Positions 41,067 to 52,450 of a DNA stretch of 64,000 bases are shown one piece after another. The number at the start of each line of letters is the position of its first letter. Positions within the stretch are counted from its first letter, which is position 1. This DNA is from Cycas panzhihuaensis (Eukaryota; Cycadophyta): NCBI GenBank assembly GCA_023213395.1, contig CM041465.1:183093741-183157740 (forward strand), written 5' to 3'. A model generated the notes under the pieces. It was not told the DNA's origin. It saw nothing but the letters and a program-made list of their open reading frames with translations, and made no database searches. A program made the position numbers and the translations under genes.

Positions 41067-42966
41067 TGTTTATTATAGTTGCAGTCAGTTTCATATATAC
41101 TTGCAGTACATATTTTGTTTAGGAGTTGTTTTTATTTTTTATAGTTGTTTTTATTCAATCCAATGAGGGTTAACCAAAAGTAAGGAGCCCAGGTGTAAGG
41201 CCTTTTCCCTGCCTTGCTTAAAAAATTTGTACTGGAAGCTCATATGTATATGTAATTAGTTGTGCACTTAGCCATAAATGTAGTGGGGGAGGGGTAGTTA
41301 TTGTAGGACTTAGTCTAATTTGACACTTGAATTGTAAAATTTTATGTAAAAGTGCCTAGTTGTTTAAGTCTATTTGTTAGTACAGTCTAGTCTCTTCGTA
41401 CCTTGGGATTTCGTAGTTTGAAGGGTGAAATTGGCTCAACAATAGCTCAACAAAGGACCTTTCCATGAACAACTACAGGGCACTCATCTACTCGTGGTTC
41501 AACAACAAAATTACAAAATGACACAAACAACTATGTGGACACCATCAACATCTTATGATCCTCTAGAAGACATGAAGGGGTAATTGATACTAATGAATAT
41601 TAGAAGCACTTCTCCATACTCACATCCACCAAACTTCTAGGGGTGACTTTTACTCATCTTGGCATGTGTTAAGTTGATTAATGATGCTAATGGTCACGAT
41701 ACTTGACGACATAGTTGATTAGGGCATAGAGAGCATTAAATGTTGTTGATGTGGCATTATGACAAGAAGAGTTAGCATTATTGAACGCTTGTGGGACCCA
41801 CTAAAGCAACTTCATTTATAAAGTTTTCACTGTGTTATGAAGAAAATACATAGGCACCTTCATTAAGGCATTTAGACAAACACTTTGCAAGAGGGGTTGT
41901 AACAGGTGAACAAAACAATTATCTAGCATCAATCGAACCATGGGATTTTATCATTCAATCACTGGCAGTCACTTGTAATCGCAATAAGCATAATGTCGCA
42001 AGGTTCTTCATACTAATTTTTGCCATGTTTCATATCAAATAAATGCTAATTCAAGCCTACACGCAAAATAGGTCAAAATCGACCACATATGTTGGATCAA
42101 GAGAAGCTTTTTTTACAATGATTAAGACAAGTACTCCTTAATGTCAAAGTGGACAATTAATGCTTATGAAAGACATTTCTGAACAACTGATTTAATTATT
42201 GTTAATACCAAGATTTGGTTGAGGTGCAATTATGGAGACCTTTCAATCAATGGTAGATACATAGAAAGTTTGCTATAAAAGACACCAAATCAAAGGGCAC
42301 GGGGCCACCACGTTTCTTCTACTTGGTGTACCCAATGATTAATTGAGGCTCCAATCTTTGTACTTCATTTTTTCTCTAAAATTTGTCTTCTGTAAGTTTT
42401 TCTAACCATTCATGGCTTGTGTTTATTCATTTTTGGTTTGAAGTTACTCATTTAACTGAGCGCCATAGAAGGATAGGCCCTCATAAACAATATGGGGCAC
42501 CTAGGGCTTGAATTTATTTCATGTATTGAGTACATTTTATGGCCAACACTTGATGTAAATGCGAGCTCTTTGTTTTCTAGTGAATGGATATATTTGCATT
42601 TGGTTTACTTGATTTGTTATATTATCTTGTTAGAAAATCAATTCTTTACAATTCGGAAGAGTGTTGTTTGGTGTTGTCTAGCAAGTACTTTTCTTGAATG
42701 ATGGAGAATTTTATGTTGTTGTTGTATGAAGTGTTTGCTTGGCTCTACTAGTATGCTTGTTTTGGCAGTAGCATATCAATAATCTTCTGACGCCAAGACC
42801 GACGGTAATTTTAAACACTTTCTTGTTCTCCTTCATCATTGTGTCACTTATGTTTTCAATCCTTTATAAAAATGGAAAAACATGAAAAAAAAGAAAAGCA
42901 AAAAATACAAAAGCATTATGTTCATGTAGAGCTTTGTGCTTTTCTTTTAGCATTCTTTGCTATACA

Positions 42967-43921
42967 TGATCCCAAAGTAAAGCGTGATTGGTGAAGAAAT
43001 CAATTACCAACCTTTCTCCTTGAGATCCTAGGGTGTTAGTGTAAAATTCCCAATAACATCAATACAAGAATGAGCCCATAAAAAGAAATTCTACACCAAA
43101 TCATTCACACTTGCCATTGCTCCAAGGTAAGAAGAACAATACTTTTATTAAACTACAAAAACCTCCATTTAATGGTAGATAAAACAACTAGCAAAGAATG
43201 GGCAAGTTACAAGGAATAAATGATACAATTATACCACAAGGGGCCTCCAACTTCCCAAGACTCCTTCAATGAGGCTCCCACTCTTCACAATGGATGCTTG
43301 AAGCGCCGAATTTTGCCTCTCTATGGTCTCTAAAACCCTCCAAGTGCTCCCTCAATGATGCTCCCAAGTCAAGTGTCTCTCACACACAAGAACCAAGTCT
43401 CCAACATCGTAAATGAGCTCAAGAGGGCTCAATTTATAGAAAGAAACCCAAAATGCATGTTTAACAAGCAGCAATCATGCAAGTACAACCACTAACAACC
43501 AGAATGCATGTTGTCCAAGTGGCATTCATGCAATTCCAAAAAGTTGCGGCTTGGTACCTAGGGCTAACAAACTCCAAATCGGCTCAAATTTGGTACACGT
43601 ATAGGTACACGTCCCCTTTACTTCCGCAAAAGTTTAGCTCATTTGGATATCATTTGACCCCATTTTCATTGATTTAATAATAGTATGTATTTGTTGTTTT
43701 TCTGTTGGTGGTGGGAGCTATTTTCTGCAAAACAAGGCTTGCCATTTAATCAAATGATATTTTTTGAACCCCACCTTTTGCACACATGTAGTGGGATGTG
43801 TCTTCTTCCTTTCCATAAAATTTCATATTAATTTGACACCATTTGGCCCTATTTCTTTCATTTGTGCCAAAGCCTAGCATTTTCTGCCTCCTGTAGACAT
43901 ATGGTAGATCCTCTTGGATCA
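42967..43921 (-). repeat. 3' LTR of GyB (955 bp)
   Basis: Preceded in element sense by the purine tract AAGGAAGGGAAGCTA (complement at about 43922-43936). It has a single copy of the block that is duplicated in GyA. Confidence 0.95.
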
Positions 43922-44160
43922 TAGCTTCCCTTCCTTGGAAAACAACCAACTCCTGTTTGGCTTAGAATTGAAGATGGGGGAAGTGTTGTTCCCCTTGTTG
44001 CCTACTAAACCACTTGGCCTTACTAGGCAATTGTCCTGCTACTCCAATCCTAAAAGATTCATGTGTCTTATGTCTTGTTTTGGTGGATTTTCTCTCCAAG
44101 ATACAATCCTCCTTGAGAGGCTCCTCACTTTCCAAATACAAGTCATCAACTTAAGGTAAA
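43922..44160 (-). pseudogene. pol: Chromodomain-like tail of GyB
   Basis: In element sense it runs from the CoH junction: DDLYLESEEPLKEDCILERK, TKTRHKTHESFRIGVAGQL, AKWFSRQQGEQHFPHLQF, stop. It matches GyA 2879-3070 nearly word for word. It is joined to the rest of the integrase at 50364 once CoH is taken out. Confidence 0.85.
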
Positions 44161-44199
44161 GCTTAACATGTAAATATAAGATAAACATAAGGTTTAACA
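44161..44199 (-). repeat. Truncated 3' LTR of CoH (39 bp)
   Basis: It matches the start (element sense) of the 5' LTR at 50325-50363 with one difference seen. It joins GyB sequence at GGTAAAG. Confidence 0.9.
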
Positions 44200-44207
44200 C
44201 CCCCCCT

Positions 44208-44942
44208 TATTGTTTACAATGTTAAGTCGGACCCCTAGACCATCTCTAAATTTTACAAATTTCTCTCTACCAAGTGGCTTGGTAAAGATGTTCCATTCTG
44301 TTGCTCTGTTGGTCGACATCAAGGTTGATCTCACCACTGTGTACATGCTCTCTGATGAAATGGTGGTGAACTTCAATATGCTTGGTCCGTGCATGAAAGA
44401 CGAAATTCTTAGTCAGCTTGAGCACACTCTGATTGTCGCAATGAATGCTGGTAGGCTGATCTTTCTTAAGTCCAAGTTCCCCAAGAATCCGTCGTAGCCA
44501 GATAGCCTCACAAGTCACTACCGATCGTAGCTTTGTACTGCCTGGAGGACAAGGTAACATTTGGTTGCTTCTTGCAACTCCATGAAACAATTGTTGAACC
44601 AAGGGTAAAACAGTAACCCGAGGTTGATTTCCTGCTATCCTGGCATCCTGCCCAATCAGAATCGGAGAACCCTTCCAGAGTGAAGTTCTCATTATGTGCA
44701 TACTCAAGGCCAAGCTGTAATGTACCTTTGAGGTACTTGAGTATGCGTTTTGCTGCCTTCCAATGCTTCTGATTCGATTGAGACATGAATCGAGAACACA
44801 TCCCAACTGCAAATGAAATGTCCGGACGAGTGTTGGTGAGATAAATGAGACTACCAATCAACTGCCGGTAAAGAGTGGGATCTGCAGGTTCAGCTTCCTC
44901 ATTAAGAGTAAGCTTGGTTCCGTTCTCCATTGGTGTAGGCAA
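44208..44942 (-). pseudogene. pol: Copia RNase H (CoH)
   Basis: The open stretch 44942-44508 reads TPMENGTKLTLNEEAEPADP, GSLIYLTNTRPDISFAVGMC, GFSDSDWAGCQDSRKSTSGY and VTLSSRQYK, where a small deletion has removed the catalytic Glu block (TEAEY in CoD). After a shift it continues CDNQSVLKLTKNFVFHAR, KHIEVHHHFIREHV, a damaged end, and terminal KFVKFRDGLGVRL. Confidence 0.9.
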
Positions 44943-45829
44943 TCGCCTTGCGTTGATGCATCCCGAACCTCTACAAGATGTCCCAAGAATATTTTGCTTG
45001 GGAGATGAAGATATAGCCCGTCATGCCATACCTCAAAGCCTAAAAAATAATGGACAAGTCCAAGATCAGTCATCTCGAAACTTCTCTTCAAATCATCCTG
45101 GAGAATCTTTATGAGTTTAGTGTCATCACCAGTGATCACTAAGTCATCCACATACAAGACAATAAAAGTGACATGGTTTTGTTCATGTTTGATGTACAAA
45201 TTAGGATCTGACGTAGATTGATGAAACCCATGTCTCAAGAAGTAGTCATCGATTTTTGAATACCATGCCCTAGGAGCTTGTTTCAAGCCATACAAAGCCT
45301 TTTTGAGGCGACACACTAGATGCTCCTTGCCTTGTACTTTGTAACCAGGAGGTTGCTCCAAGTATACCTCCTCTTAAAGATCGCCATTAAGAAAGGCGCT
45401 CTTCACGTCCATCTGATAAACTGGCCATTTGCATTGTGCTGCTAAGGACAAAATGAGTCTGATGGTGTTCATATTGGCCACTGGTGCAAAAGTTTCCTCA
45501 TAATCAATGCCTTCCTTTTGTTTGAATCCCTTTGCCACAAGGCATGCCTTCTGACGCTTAAGTGTACCATCAGAATGAAATTTGGTCTTATAGACCCATT
45601 TACAACCCGATTGCTGTTTATGTGGAGGCAATTCGACCAAATCCCATGTGCCATTCTTGTGAATAGAATGGATCTCCTCATCCATGGCAGCCTTCCAATT
45701 GTCATTTTTTAAAGCCTCCTCAAAGGTAGAAGGCTCATCAACAGAAAGCACTTCAGCCATAAGTGCAAAATTTGTTTGTTGACTGTATTTCGATGGACGT
45801 TTCCCTTCAATAATGTGACCGTCCTGCAC
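44858..45829 (-). pseudogene. pol: Copia reverse transcriptase (CoH)
   Basis: Open frames 45829-45374 and 45361-44858, separated by a single TAA in ...[83 protein letters not shown]; then [32 protein letters not shown] (catalytic site intact) and LGLVHYFLGFEVW. A frame change near 44940 leads to RNase H. Least damaged copia RT in the window apart from CoD. Confidence 0.92.
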
Positions 45830-46081
45830 CGTTTGAGTATACCATTTAGGTAACTTTTGAAATGAAGTAGCATGAACCTCAATGTCTTCCGTCTAAGTGG
45901 TTGATCAACGTAAGATGATGTGCTAGGTTCAAGTGGAGCGAAGATGATGAAGTGGACGGTCCAACAGTGTATGAAGTACATGGTGTAGAAGATTGAGAGG
46001 GAGGGAAGTCCTCAACAATCTTTTTGCCTTTATCAATGGGGGGTTGGATAAATGCCACATCCAACTCTTTTTTATCGTCTT

Positions 46082-47127
46082 TCAAGAAAGATTACATCTC
46101 TTGAGAGATGCATTTTCTTCCAATCGATCATACAACTTGTAGGCCTTGCTATGAATGGCATATCCTACAAAGATGCATTTGAGAGTATGCTTATCTAACT
46201 TTGTCCTTTGCTGATTAGGTATGTGCATATATGCAGTGCACCCAAATGTCCTCAAATGGATGATAGTCGGTTTCTTACCACCCATGCCTCCTCGGTGTAA
46301 TGTTGGTGACTGTAGTAGGACTTGATTGGCCACATAGGCGGTACTGTGAAATGCTTCACCTTGATGGCTCGAGGAAGTCCTTTCGCATGCATCATAGTTT
46401 TGGCTTTATTGGCCAAAGTTCTGTTCGTTCTTTCGGAGACTCCGTTTTGTTGAGGAGTATGAGGAACTGTAAATTGTCTCTGAATCCCATTATCCGTACA
46501 GTATTGGGTGCATTCTTTTGAAGTGAATTCACCTCCATTATCTGTCCTTAATGTTCCAATTGAATAGCCAGATTCATTTTCTACTTCATTTTTGAATTCT
46601 TTGAAATTAGAGAATACTTCCGATTTGTGCTTTATGAAGTAGACCCAGACTTTATGAGAAAAGTCATCAATGAAGGAGATGTAGTACAATGCTCCTCCAA
46701 ATGATTGAGTGGACATGGGTCCACATAAGTCTGAGCAAGGGATAAGCTGCACGCCAAGCTTTGCCTTTAGGGAAAGGCAAACGATGCTGAGTCCCCATTA
46801 TGCAAGCTTCGCAAAGACATTTTGAACCATATATCTTCTAAGCCCATATACCATGTTCTTGTTCATCATCGCTTGATTATCTAGGCTTAAGTGACCTAGA
46901 CGTTGATGCCACAATTGCATTTTTTACAATGATATAGTGACCATGGAACTAGAATAAGCAGAATCAAGTATAATGTTATTGGCATCCAATTTGTAAAGAC
47001 CTTGATCCTCATATGCAACAGCTACAATCTGGTCATTTTTGTCACTAATGACACATTTCCCATTCTTGAATAAAACACTTATCTGTTGCTTGTCCAACTT
47101 GCTAACAGATAGCAAACTATTCTCCAT
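46082..47127 (-). pseudogene. pol: Copia pre-integrase and integrase (CoH)
   Basis: Pre-integrase NSLLSVSKLDKQQISVLFKN and KLDANNIILDSAYSSSMV lead into the integrase: CSDLCGPMSTQSFGG (first Asp), ISFIDDFSHKVWVYFIKHK, LRTDNGGEFTSKECTQYC (second Asp), PHTPQQNGVSERTNRTL (Glu); all three are kept. Frame changes near 46750 and 46290; the C-terminus reads TFGCTAYMHIPNQQRTKLD and LKCIFVGYAIHSKAYKLYD. A Ser/Pro-rich linker (45879-46085) follows toward RT. Confidence 0.9.
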
Positions 47128-47579
47128 GGAAGGAATGAAATATGCATCACTATTGGGAAATGTGGAGGAAGGATTTTCTGAAGAGTGGAAAGGAGCTATT
47201 GTGCCTATGCCTGAAATCTCGACAGATTCATTATTTCAAAAGGTCACTGATTGACCTTTACCTTCCTTAATATTGCAAAGGAGTTCTTCACTCCCTGTCA
47301 TATGCTGTGTAGCTCCTGAATCAACAATCCAAGTGTGATCAACCTTGGATGAGTGATATGCACAAAATAGTTTGTCTTCATCGGCAAACTGATTAAAGTG
47401 GCGTTGGTTGCCACCTCTATAACCCCCCTTCCTCTTTGACCTCCTCGATAGGCACCTCGATTTGGTCAAGGGGGATTCTTCTCAGGCCGAAATCTCTGTT
47501 GGTATTGTTGCCTCGGCTGTTGTTGTCTCTGTCCTTGAAGATGTGGTTGTTGTTGCTGCTGTTGTCGATGTAGATCTGC
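47128..47579 (-). pseudogene. pol: Copia protease region (CoH)
   Basis: HTWIVDSGATQHMTGSEELL (catalytic Asp kept) followed by KEGKGQSVTF; upstream the Gln- and Asn-rich linker that joins gag to protease is out of frame. The frame break near 47470 and a stop right after the zinc knuckle separate it from gag. Confidence 0.88.
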
Positions 47580-48365
47580 CTACTTCTTTCTGCAATCAGG
47601 TGCAATGTGGCTAGGTTTGCCACAATAATGACATACAACATTGGACTTTGAGGAGCCAATGTTCATGTTTCCAAACTGCTTTGTGGGTGTAGGTTTGGAG
47701 ATCTGTTTGGCCTTTGACTTGACCGTGAAAGCACCTAGTGTAGATGGTTCTTCTACATTGTTCTTAGCATAAATCTGCTCTTCTTGAAGCAATAAGCTTT
47801 CAAGTTCATTAAATGTCATCCTCTTAAGTGAACCATCTCGAGTGGTAGATGAAATGAAGCCGTTGTAGTCCTTTGGCAATGCTTTGGTGATGGAAGTGAT
47901 GAGCTCATCCCTTGTTGCAGGACTACCTAGAGTATTCAGTTCATTACATACCTCCTTAATAGAGGAAAGAAAAGCCGACATAGACTTGACAAACTTAACA
48001 GAATACAATTTGGCTTTCACCATCAGAATGCGAGCTTCATCTCGCCTTTCGTACAGTGAGGACAAAGTGCCCCAAGCTTCTTTAGAAGTTTTAGCAGAAG
48101 AAATATTTTGATCCACATGCACATCCACAATCATATGAAGAAATGCCAAAGCGATCTCATCTTTGGCTTCCCAAGCAGCAACACGATCATAATCAACATC
48201 ATCATCATCATTGTCAAGAAGTGCAGGATTGGGGATTCTCCCAGAAACATATCCCCAGAATTCATTCATTATCAAGAGGTTTTGTGTGATTCTCTTCCAT
48301 TCTTGATAATTATCTTGCCATGTTAATCTTATTGTGCATGCATTAAGCATGTTAATAGCAGCCAT
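47580..48365 (-). CDS. gag: Copia gag, intact 261 codons (CoH)
   Basis: The best preserved gag. It starts at ATG 48365-48363 (MAAINMLNACTIRLTWQDN) and runs without a stop to 47580: YQEWKRITQNLLIMNEFWGY, an Asp-rich patch (DNDDDDVDYD), AWEAKDEIALAFLHMIVDVH, TSKEAWGTLSSLYERRDEAR, FLSSIKEVCNELNTLGSP, and a single zinc knuckle CHYCGKPSHIAPDC (CX2CX4HX4C) at the end. It would form the particle and bind RNA. It ends at RKK*; where relatives continue in frame to protease, this is a stop. Confidence 0.92.
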   Translation of the reverse strand: MAAINMLNACTIRLTWQDNYQEWKRITQNLLIMNEFWGYVSGRIPNPALLDNDDDDVDYDRVAAWEAKDEIALAFLHMIVDVHVDQNISSAKTSKEAWGTLSSLYERRDEARILMVKAKLYSVKFVKSMSAFLSSIKEVCNELNTLGSPATRDELITSITKALPKDYNGFISSTTRDGSLKRMTFNELESLLLQEEQIYAKNNVEEPSTLGAFTVKSKAKQISKPTPTKQFGNMNIGSSKSNVVCHYCGKPSHIAPDCRKK

Positions 48366-49791
48366 GTTTCACTTGTATGCTTAAATGCTAGCAAATAACC
48401 TGGAAACTCAAAGCTTTGTCGCTTAAGTTCCACCTTCTAACGAAACCACCAGTCCTAATTTTACTAGAAGATCCAACGACTGGATGGAGTGATGAGGAGT
48501 GGATGACTTCGGCTATTGAGTTGGTCCAAGTTAAATGTAGCAGAGGCAAGGTTTAAACCTTTTTCGAGCCTCTCCAACCAGATTTTAAATTTACTTTTAG
48601 AAAGTTTTAAAGTAAATTTTAAGATACATTTACTTGGATGATGTACTTAGTGTGAATACTTTGATTAAGCTTATAATGAGAGGCTTCTTACGAAGCAAAT
48701 TTAGTACATTTAATGAGAATAATGAGCACTTGATTAAGTGTTTAAGTGCTTTAGAAATCCAAGTAAAATGTTGAAGTGCTTGAGTACAATATGTTTTGCA
48801 AATGTAAGTACTTTGAGAGTTTAGTACTTAGTGAAAAAAATGAAGCAAAACTTGATGATGAGTGCAAAAGCGGGTTTGTTTTAATGCTCCAAAGCTGATG
48901 TAGAGAGTGAACCACTTGCCAAATGAGTACAAAGTGTACGCCAAACACCAAGCGAACGCCAAGCACCAAGTTGTTGAGACTTTAAAATAGTCCCAACAAT
49001 CCAATAGAAAAAGTGATTTTATTAAGTACAAGTATTTCAGCCTCCTTTTTTTTCATTTTGATTTTTTAAAGATATTTCAAAATTAATCTTTTGAAAGTAA
49101 CTTTAGGTTATAAAATAGTGAATATTCTGGAGAATATTCCCTTTCACATATTGTCTTTTGGCCTAAAGTTTATTTTTATCCTTTAATTAAGTCATTTAAT
49201 CACTTTTTGACCCAAATTCAAAAGGGTATTTAGTGATTTTAATTTTTTGACTTTATTAAAGACCAAATCAAGTCTCTTTCAAGTACTTTATACATTAAAA
49301 GTATTTTTTTTTCTCTTATTAAGTCATTTTTTTCAAATCAAGGCACTTTGCATAGTGACTTTAGCTTAAAATCATTAAGAGAAAAATCATCTTTTTTCGT
49401 ACTTTTGAGGATTAAAATCTTCTTGTTGGATAGAGAATTCATTAAATGACTTATGCCAAGTCATTCTCCTCTCTTTGAAGATTAAAATTACATGACTTAA
49501 GTACTTGTAAAGGCTCCCTGCGTGGTGTCCTATTGATGCAAAGTTGCAAACAAGGTTGATTTTAGCCTTCATTTCTTGTTTTTTAAGGGCTGAAAATGGC
49601 CCAGAATTGCTCCAACTTTCAAAGCTAACTCCAGAATGCTTTAAATCTGCAGAAAATTGGCTCAAAACGAACCTTGGATCGCCTTCGGAGAGCGAAGGTC
49701 GTCACCAAGGGTTTGAGGCCCAAATTGTGTCTTCAAAGAGCACCAAAAAACAGAACAAAGGGATCTAATCCTCACTTGCTCTGATACCAAA
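48366..49791 (-). other. Leader of CoH
   Basis: 1.4 kb of AT-rich sequence between LTR and gag. It holds many AAGTACTT-, AAGTGCTT- and AAGTCATT-like words (48600-49510) and the conserved hairpin at 49682-49698 (CCTTCG/CGAAGG), about 80 nt from the PBS. No coding homology. Confidence 0.75.
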
Positions 49792-50363
49792 TGTTAGAAT
49801 AGGCCAAATGGCCTCACAAGTCCAAGATCTAGAGACTAGACTCACTCTAGTTCTGAAAAACATAAAAGCATAACATGCATTAAACATAAACAAGATAAAA
49901 CACAAAGAGAGAAAGAGGAGCAAGACAAAGATACCAAATGTGTGGTGTTGGAATTGGTCCAACCACCAAAGAATACTCAAACTTGATTAGCAAACCGATG
50001 TAATAACAAAGTAGCTCCAACTCTTGATAAGAAACAATGAAGAGAGGCCTCATTAAATAGAGGAAGATGAGAAGCCAAAGGCTATTGCATGATTGACAAG
50101 TGTCAATCATGCAATGCATACTTGCATGAAGGACAAGTGTCCTTTAGGAGCTCTTGTGAGCAAAAGTGCAAAGGGGGTCATTCGACCCTCAAGTGACAAC
50201 GTTATGTCACTAGACATAAAGTGGGGGTGTACTTTATCACTTAAGTGATAAAGTCACCCCTAAAGTACAAAAGTGCACATAGTACATTAAAGTGCACATA
50301 ATACATTAACATAAAGTACATAAAGCTTAACATGTAAACATAAGATAAACATAAGGTTTAACA
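49792..50363 (-). repeat. 5' LTR of CoH (572 bp)
   Basis: In element sense TGTTAAAC to ATTCTAACA. It has a perfect palindrome with 15-bp arms at 50084-50115, a perfect 24-bp palindrome at 50231-50254, and TATTTAA (complement near 50052-50060) in the TATA position. Confidence 0.94.
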
Positions 50364-51086
50364 AAGTGAACTAGTCCTGCTCCTCATCTAGCATGGAGGG
50401 CTCAAAGAGTTCTAAATATTCAACATTTACTACTGAATATATTTGCATATAAGGTGGAAGATCAAGTTAAAAAGCATTGCCACCTACTTTTCTCAAAATC
50501 TTGAATGGTCCATACCTTATAGGGTTGAGTTTCTTGCCTTCTCCTTCTAACCTCTCCTTGCTTAAGTATAACCATACCAAATCTCCTTCTTGAAAAGTAC
50601 ACTCTTGCCTATGCTCGTCATGTCTTTCCTTGTACTTTTGCTGAGTCCTTAGAAGTTGATCATGTAGTTCTTTGTGGACTCTCTGGATCTTCTCCAAGTA
50701 TCTTAAAGCCTTGCCATGCCCTTCATTCTCTTTGGTGGATCCTTCCTTAGCTTGTATGAAAACTCTAAGTCAAATGGACTTTGAGGCAAGTATCCCAAAC
50801 AAACTTCAAAAAGTGCTTTAGAGTGTGATGCATGCATTGCCCTATTAAATGCAAATTGTAGAAAAGCCAATGATTCATCCCAAGTCTTTGGATGCTTAGA
50901 ATTGTATCCCCTCAACAAATGTACCAAAGTTTTGTTCACTACTTCGGTTTGTCCATCTGTTTGAGGATGGAAACTTGTACTCCTCTTCAATTTGGTGTCC
51001 ATCATCTCCCACAGTGTCTTCCAAAATGATGAAAGGAATCAAGTGTCCCGATCTGAAATGATGGAAGAAGGCAAGCCAAAATTCTT
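50364..51086 (-). pseudogene. pol: Gypsy integrase core and C-terminal domain (GyB)
   Basis: Element sense from 51086: SIISDRDT (second Asp), a stop, then the open frame 51005-50703 with MMDTKLKRSTSFHPQTDGQT and the catalytic Glu in TEVVNKT, LAFLQFAFNRAMHASHSKAL; next frame 50697-50467 with QGDLVWLYLSKERLEGEG-type wording, LNPIRYGPFKILRKVGGNAF; after a stop, LPPYMQIYSVVNVEYLELF and the CoH junction. All catalytic acids are present. Confidence 0.9.
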
Positions 51087-52403
51087 CTATACATGCTCAA
51101 AGAACAACTCAGTTGCCCTTGTTCCTGTGATTGTCTTCTTATAAGGTATTAAACATATCATTTTGTTGAACCTATCTACAACAACAAAGAGATAGTCATG
51201 TCCTTTTCTAGTCATGGGAAGTCCCCCTAAGAAATCTATGGAGATACTTTCCCAAGGCCTAATGGGAATAGGTAGTGGTGTATACAATCCTAATTTTCTA
51301 AAAGAAGGCTTAGAAGTATTACATGTTACACATCCTTTTACATATTTTCTTACATCATTTTGCATCTTTGGCCATACAACATATCTTCTCAAGTTTGCTA
51401 AAGTCTTCTCGATACCAAAGTGACCAGCTACTTTAGAAGTATGGGCTTCTCTAAGCCACTTCATCTTGTCTCCTTTTGATGGAACATAGAGTTGCTCCCC
51501 TTTGAAAAGTAGACCATCCTTCCAAGCAAGCCGGGAAGGTCTTCCTTTCGCTAGGTTCTCTAATTCTTCCTTCAAGGCTTCATCTTCATTGTACAAGTAT
51601 TTGTACTCTTCATGATGCATTGGCTCCACCTGCAAACTCATAAGAGAACTACAAACAAAAGCAGAAGAAGAAGAAGTGGAACAAGGTAGTCTAGATAACA
51701 TATCAGCAATTTTGTTAGTAGATCCCTTTTTGTACTTAATTACAATATTGAATTGTTGTAAATAACTCATCCACATCATGTGTCCTGCTTGTTGTAATTT
51801 ACTTAGGGTTTGCAAAAATTGAAGAGGCTTATGATCAGTATGAACTACAACCTCTTTTCCAAGTAAGTAGGACTTCCAATGCTTGCATGCTTGATGTAGT
51901 GCGAACATTTCCCGATCATATGTTGGGTAGTTTTTCACTTGAGAGGTGAAAACTTCCAAATGGTAAGCAATAGGCTTCCCATCTTGAATAAGGACAGCTC
52001 CCATTGCATTTCCACTTGCATCAGCTTCTACTTCAAAAGGCCTTTGCAAATTTAGCATTGCCTAAACTAGTGCTTCACAACTTTTCTTCTTTAAAAGAAG
52101 AAAAGCTTCTTCCTCCTTGGAACCCCAAGTAAACTTTTTACTAACTTTTGTCAATCCATGTAGAGGTGCTACAACTTGTGAGAAATGAAGAATAAACTTT
52201 CTCAAGTATTGACAAGCTCCTAAAAATCTTCTCACCTCTGTGGTGTTTGTTGGCCTAAGCCATTTGAAGATGGCTTGAGTCTTGAGTGGATCAATGCTCA
52301 ACTTTCCTCCTCCAACCACAAAGCCCAAGAAGACCAAGTTTTCCTTGCCAAATTCACGCTTTTTCATATTAACCTTCAAATGATGCTTAGCCAAAGTCTT
52401 CAA
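51087..52403 (-). pseudogene. pol: Gypsy RT thumb, RNase H, integrase N-terminus (GyB)
   Basis: 52403-52062 holds the RT connection (LVFLGFVVGGGKLSIDPL, FLGACQYLRKFILHFSQV). From 52058 an open frame of 323 codons has RNase H (VEADASGNAMGAVLIQDG, YDREMFALHQACKHW, VVHTDHKPLQFL), the tether YKKGSTNKIADMLSRLPC, the integrase zinc region (HTSKVAGHFGIEKTLANL, CVTCNTSK) and the first core Asp (SIDFLGGLPMTRKGHDYL). It ends EHV* at 51087. Confidence 0.92.
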
Positions 52404-52450
52404 AACTTCTTTTATGTGCTACAAATATTCCTCCCATCTGTTGCTAAAAA

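Larger units (their letters stand above)
44161..50363 (-). mobile_element. CoH: Ty1/copia element with truncated 3' LTR
   Basis: 5' LTR 49792-50363, PBS at 49778-49789, leader, gag, protease, integrase, RT, RNase H, purine tract AAGGGGGGG (44200-44207) and only the first 39 bp of the 3' LTR (44161-44199). It sits in the GyB integrase C-terminal region. The missing 530 bp of LTR were lost at a 5-bp TAAAG microhomology (see findings), so no exact TSD remains. It belongs to the CoD group. Confidence 0.92.

Noticed and set aside
43914-44159. An 81-codon plus-strand frame over the GyB tail
   Set aside because: It is the antisense of the chromodomain-like tail, conserved only because the minus-strand protein is; the same shadow exists opposite GyA at 2879-3112.
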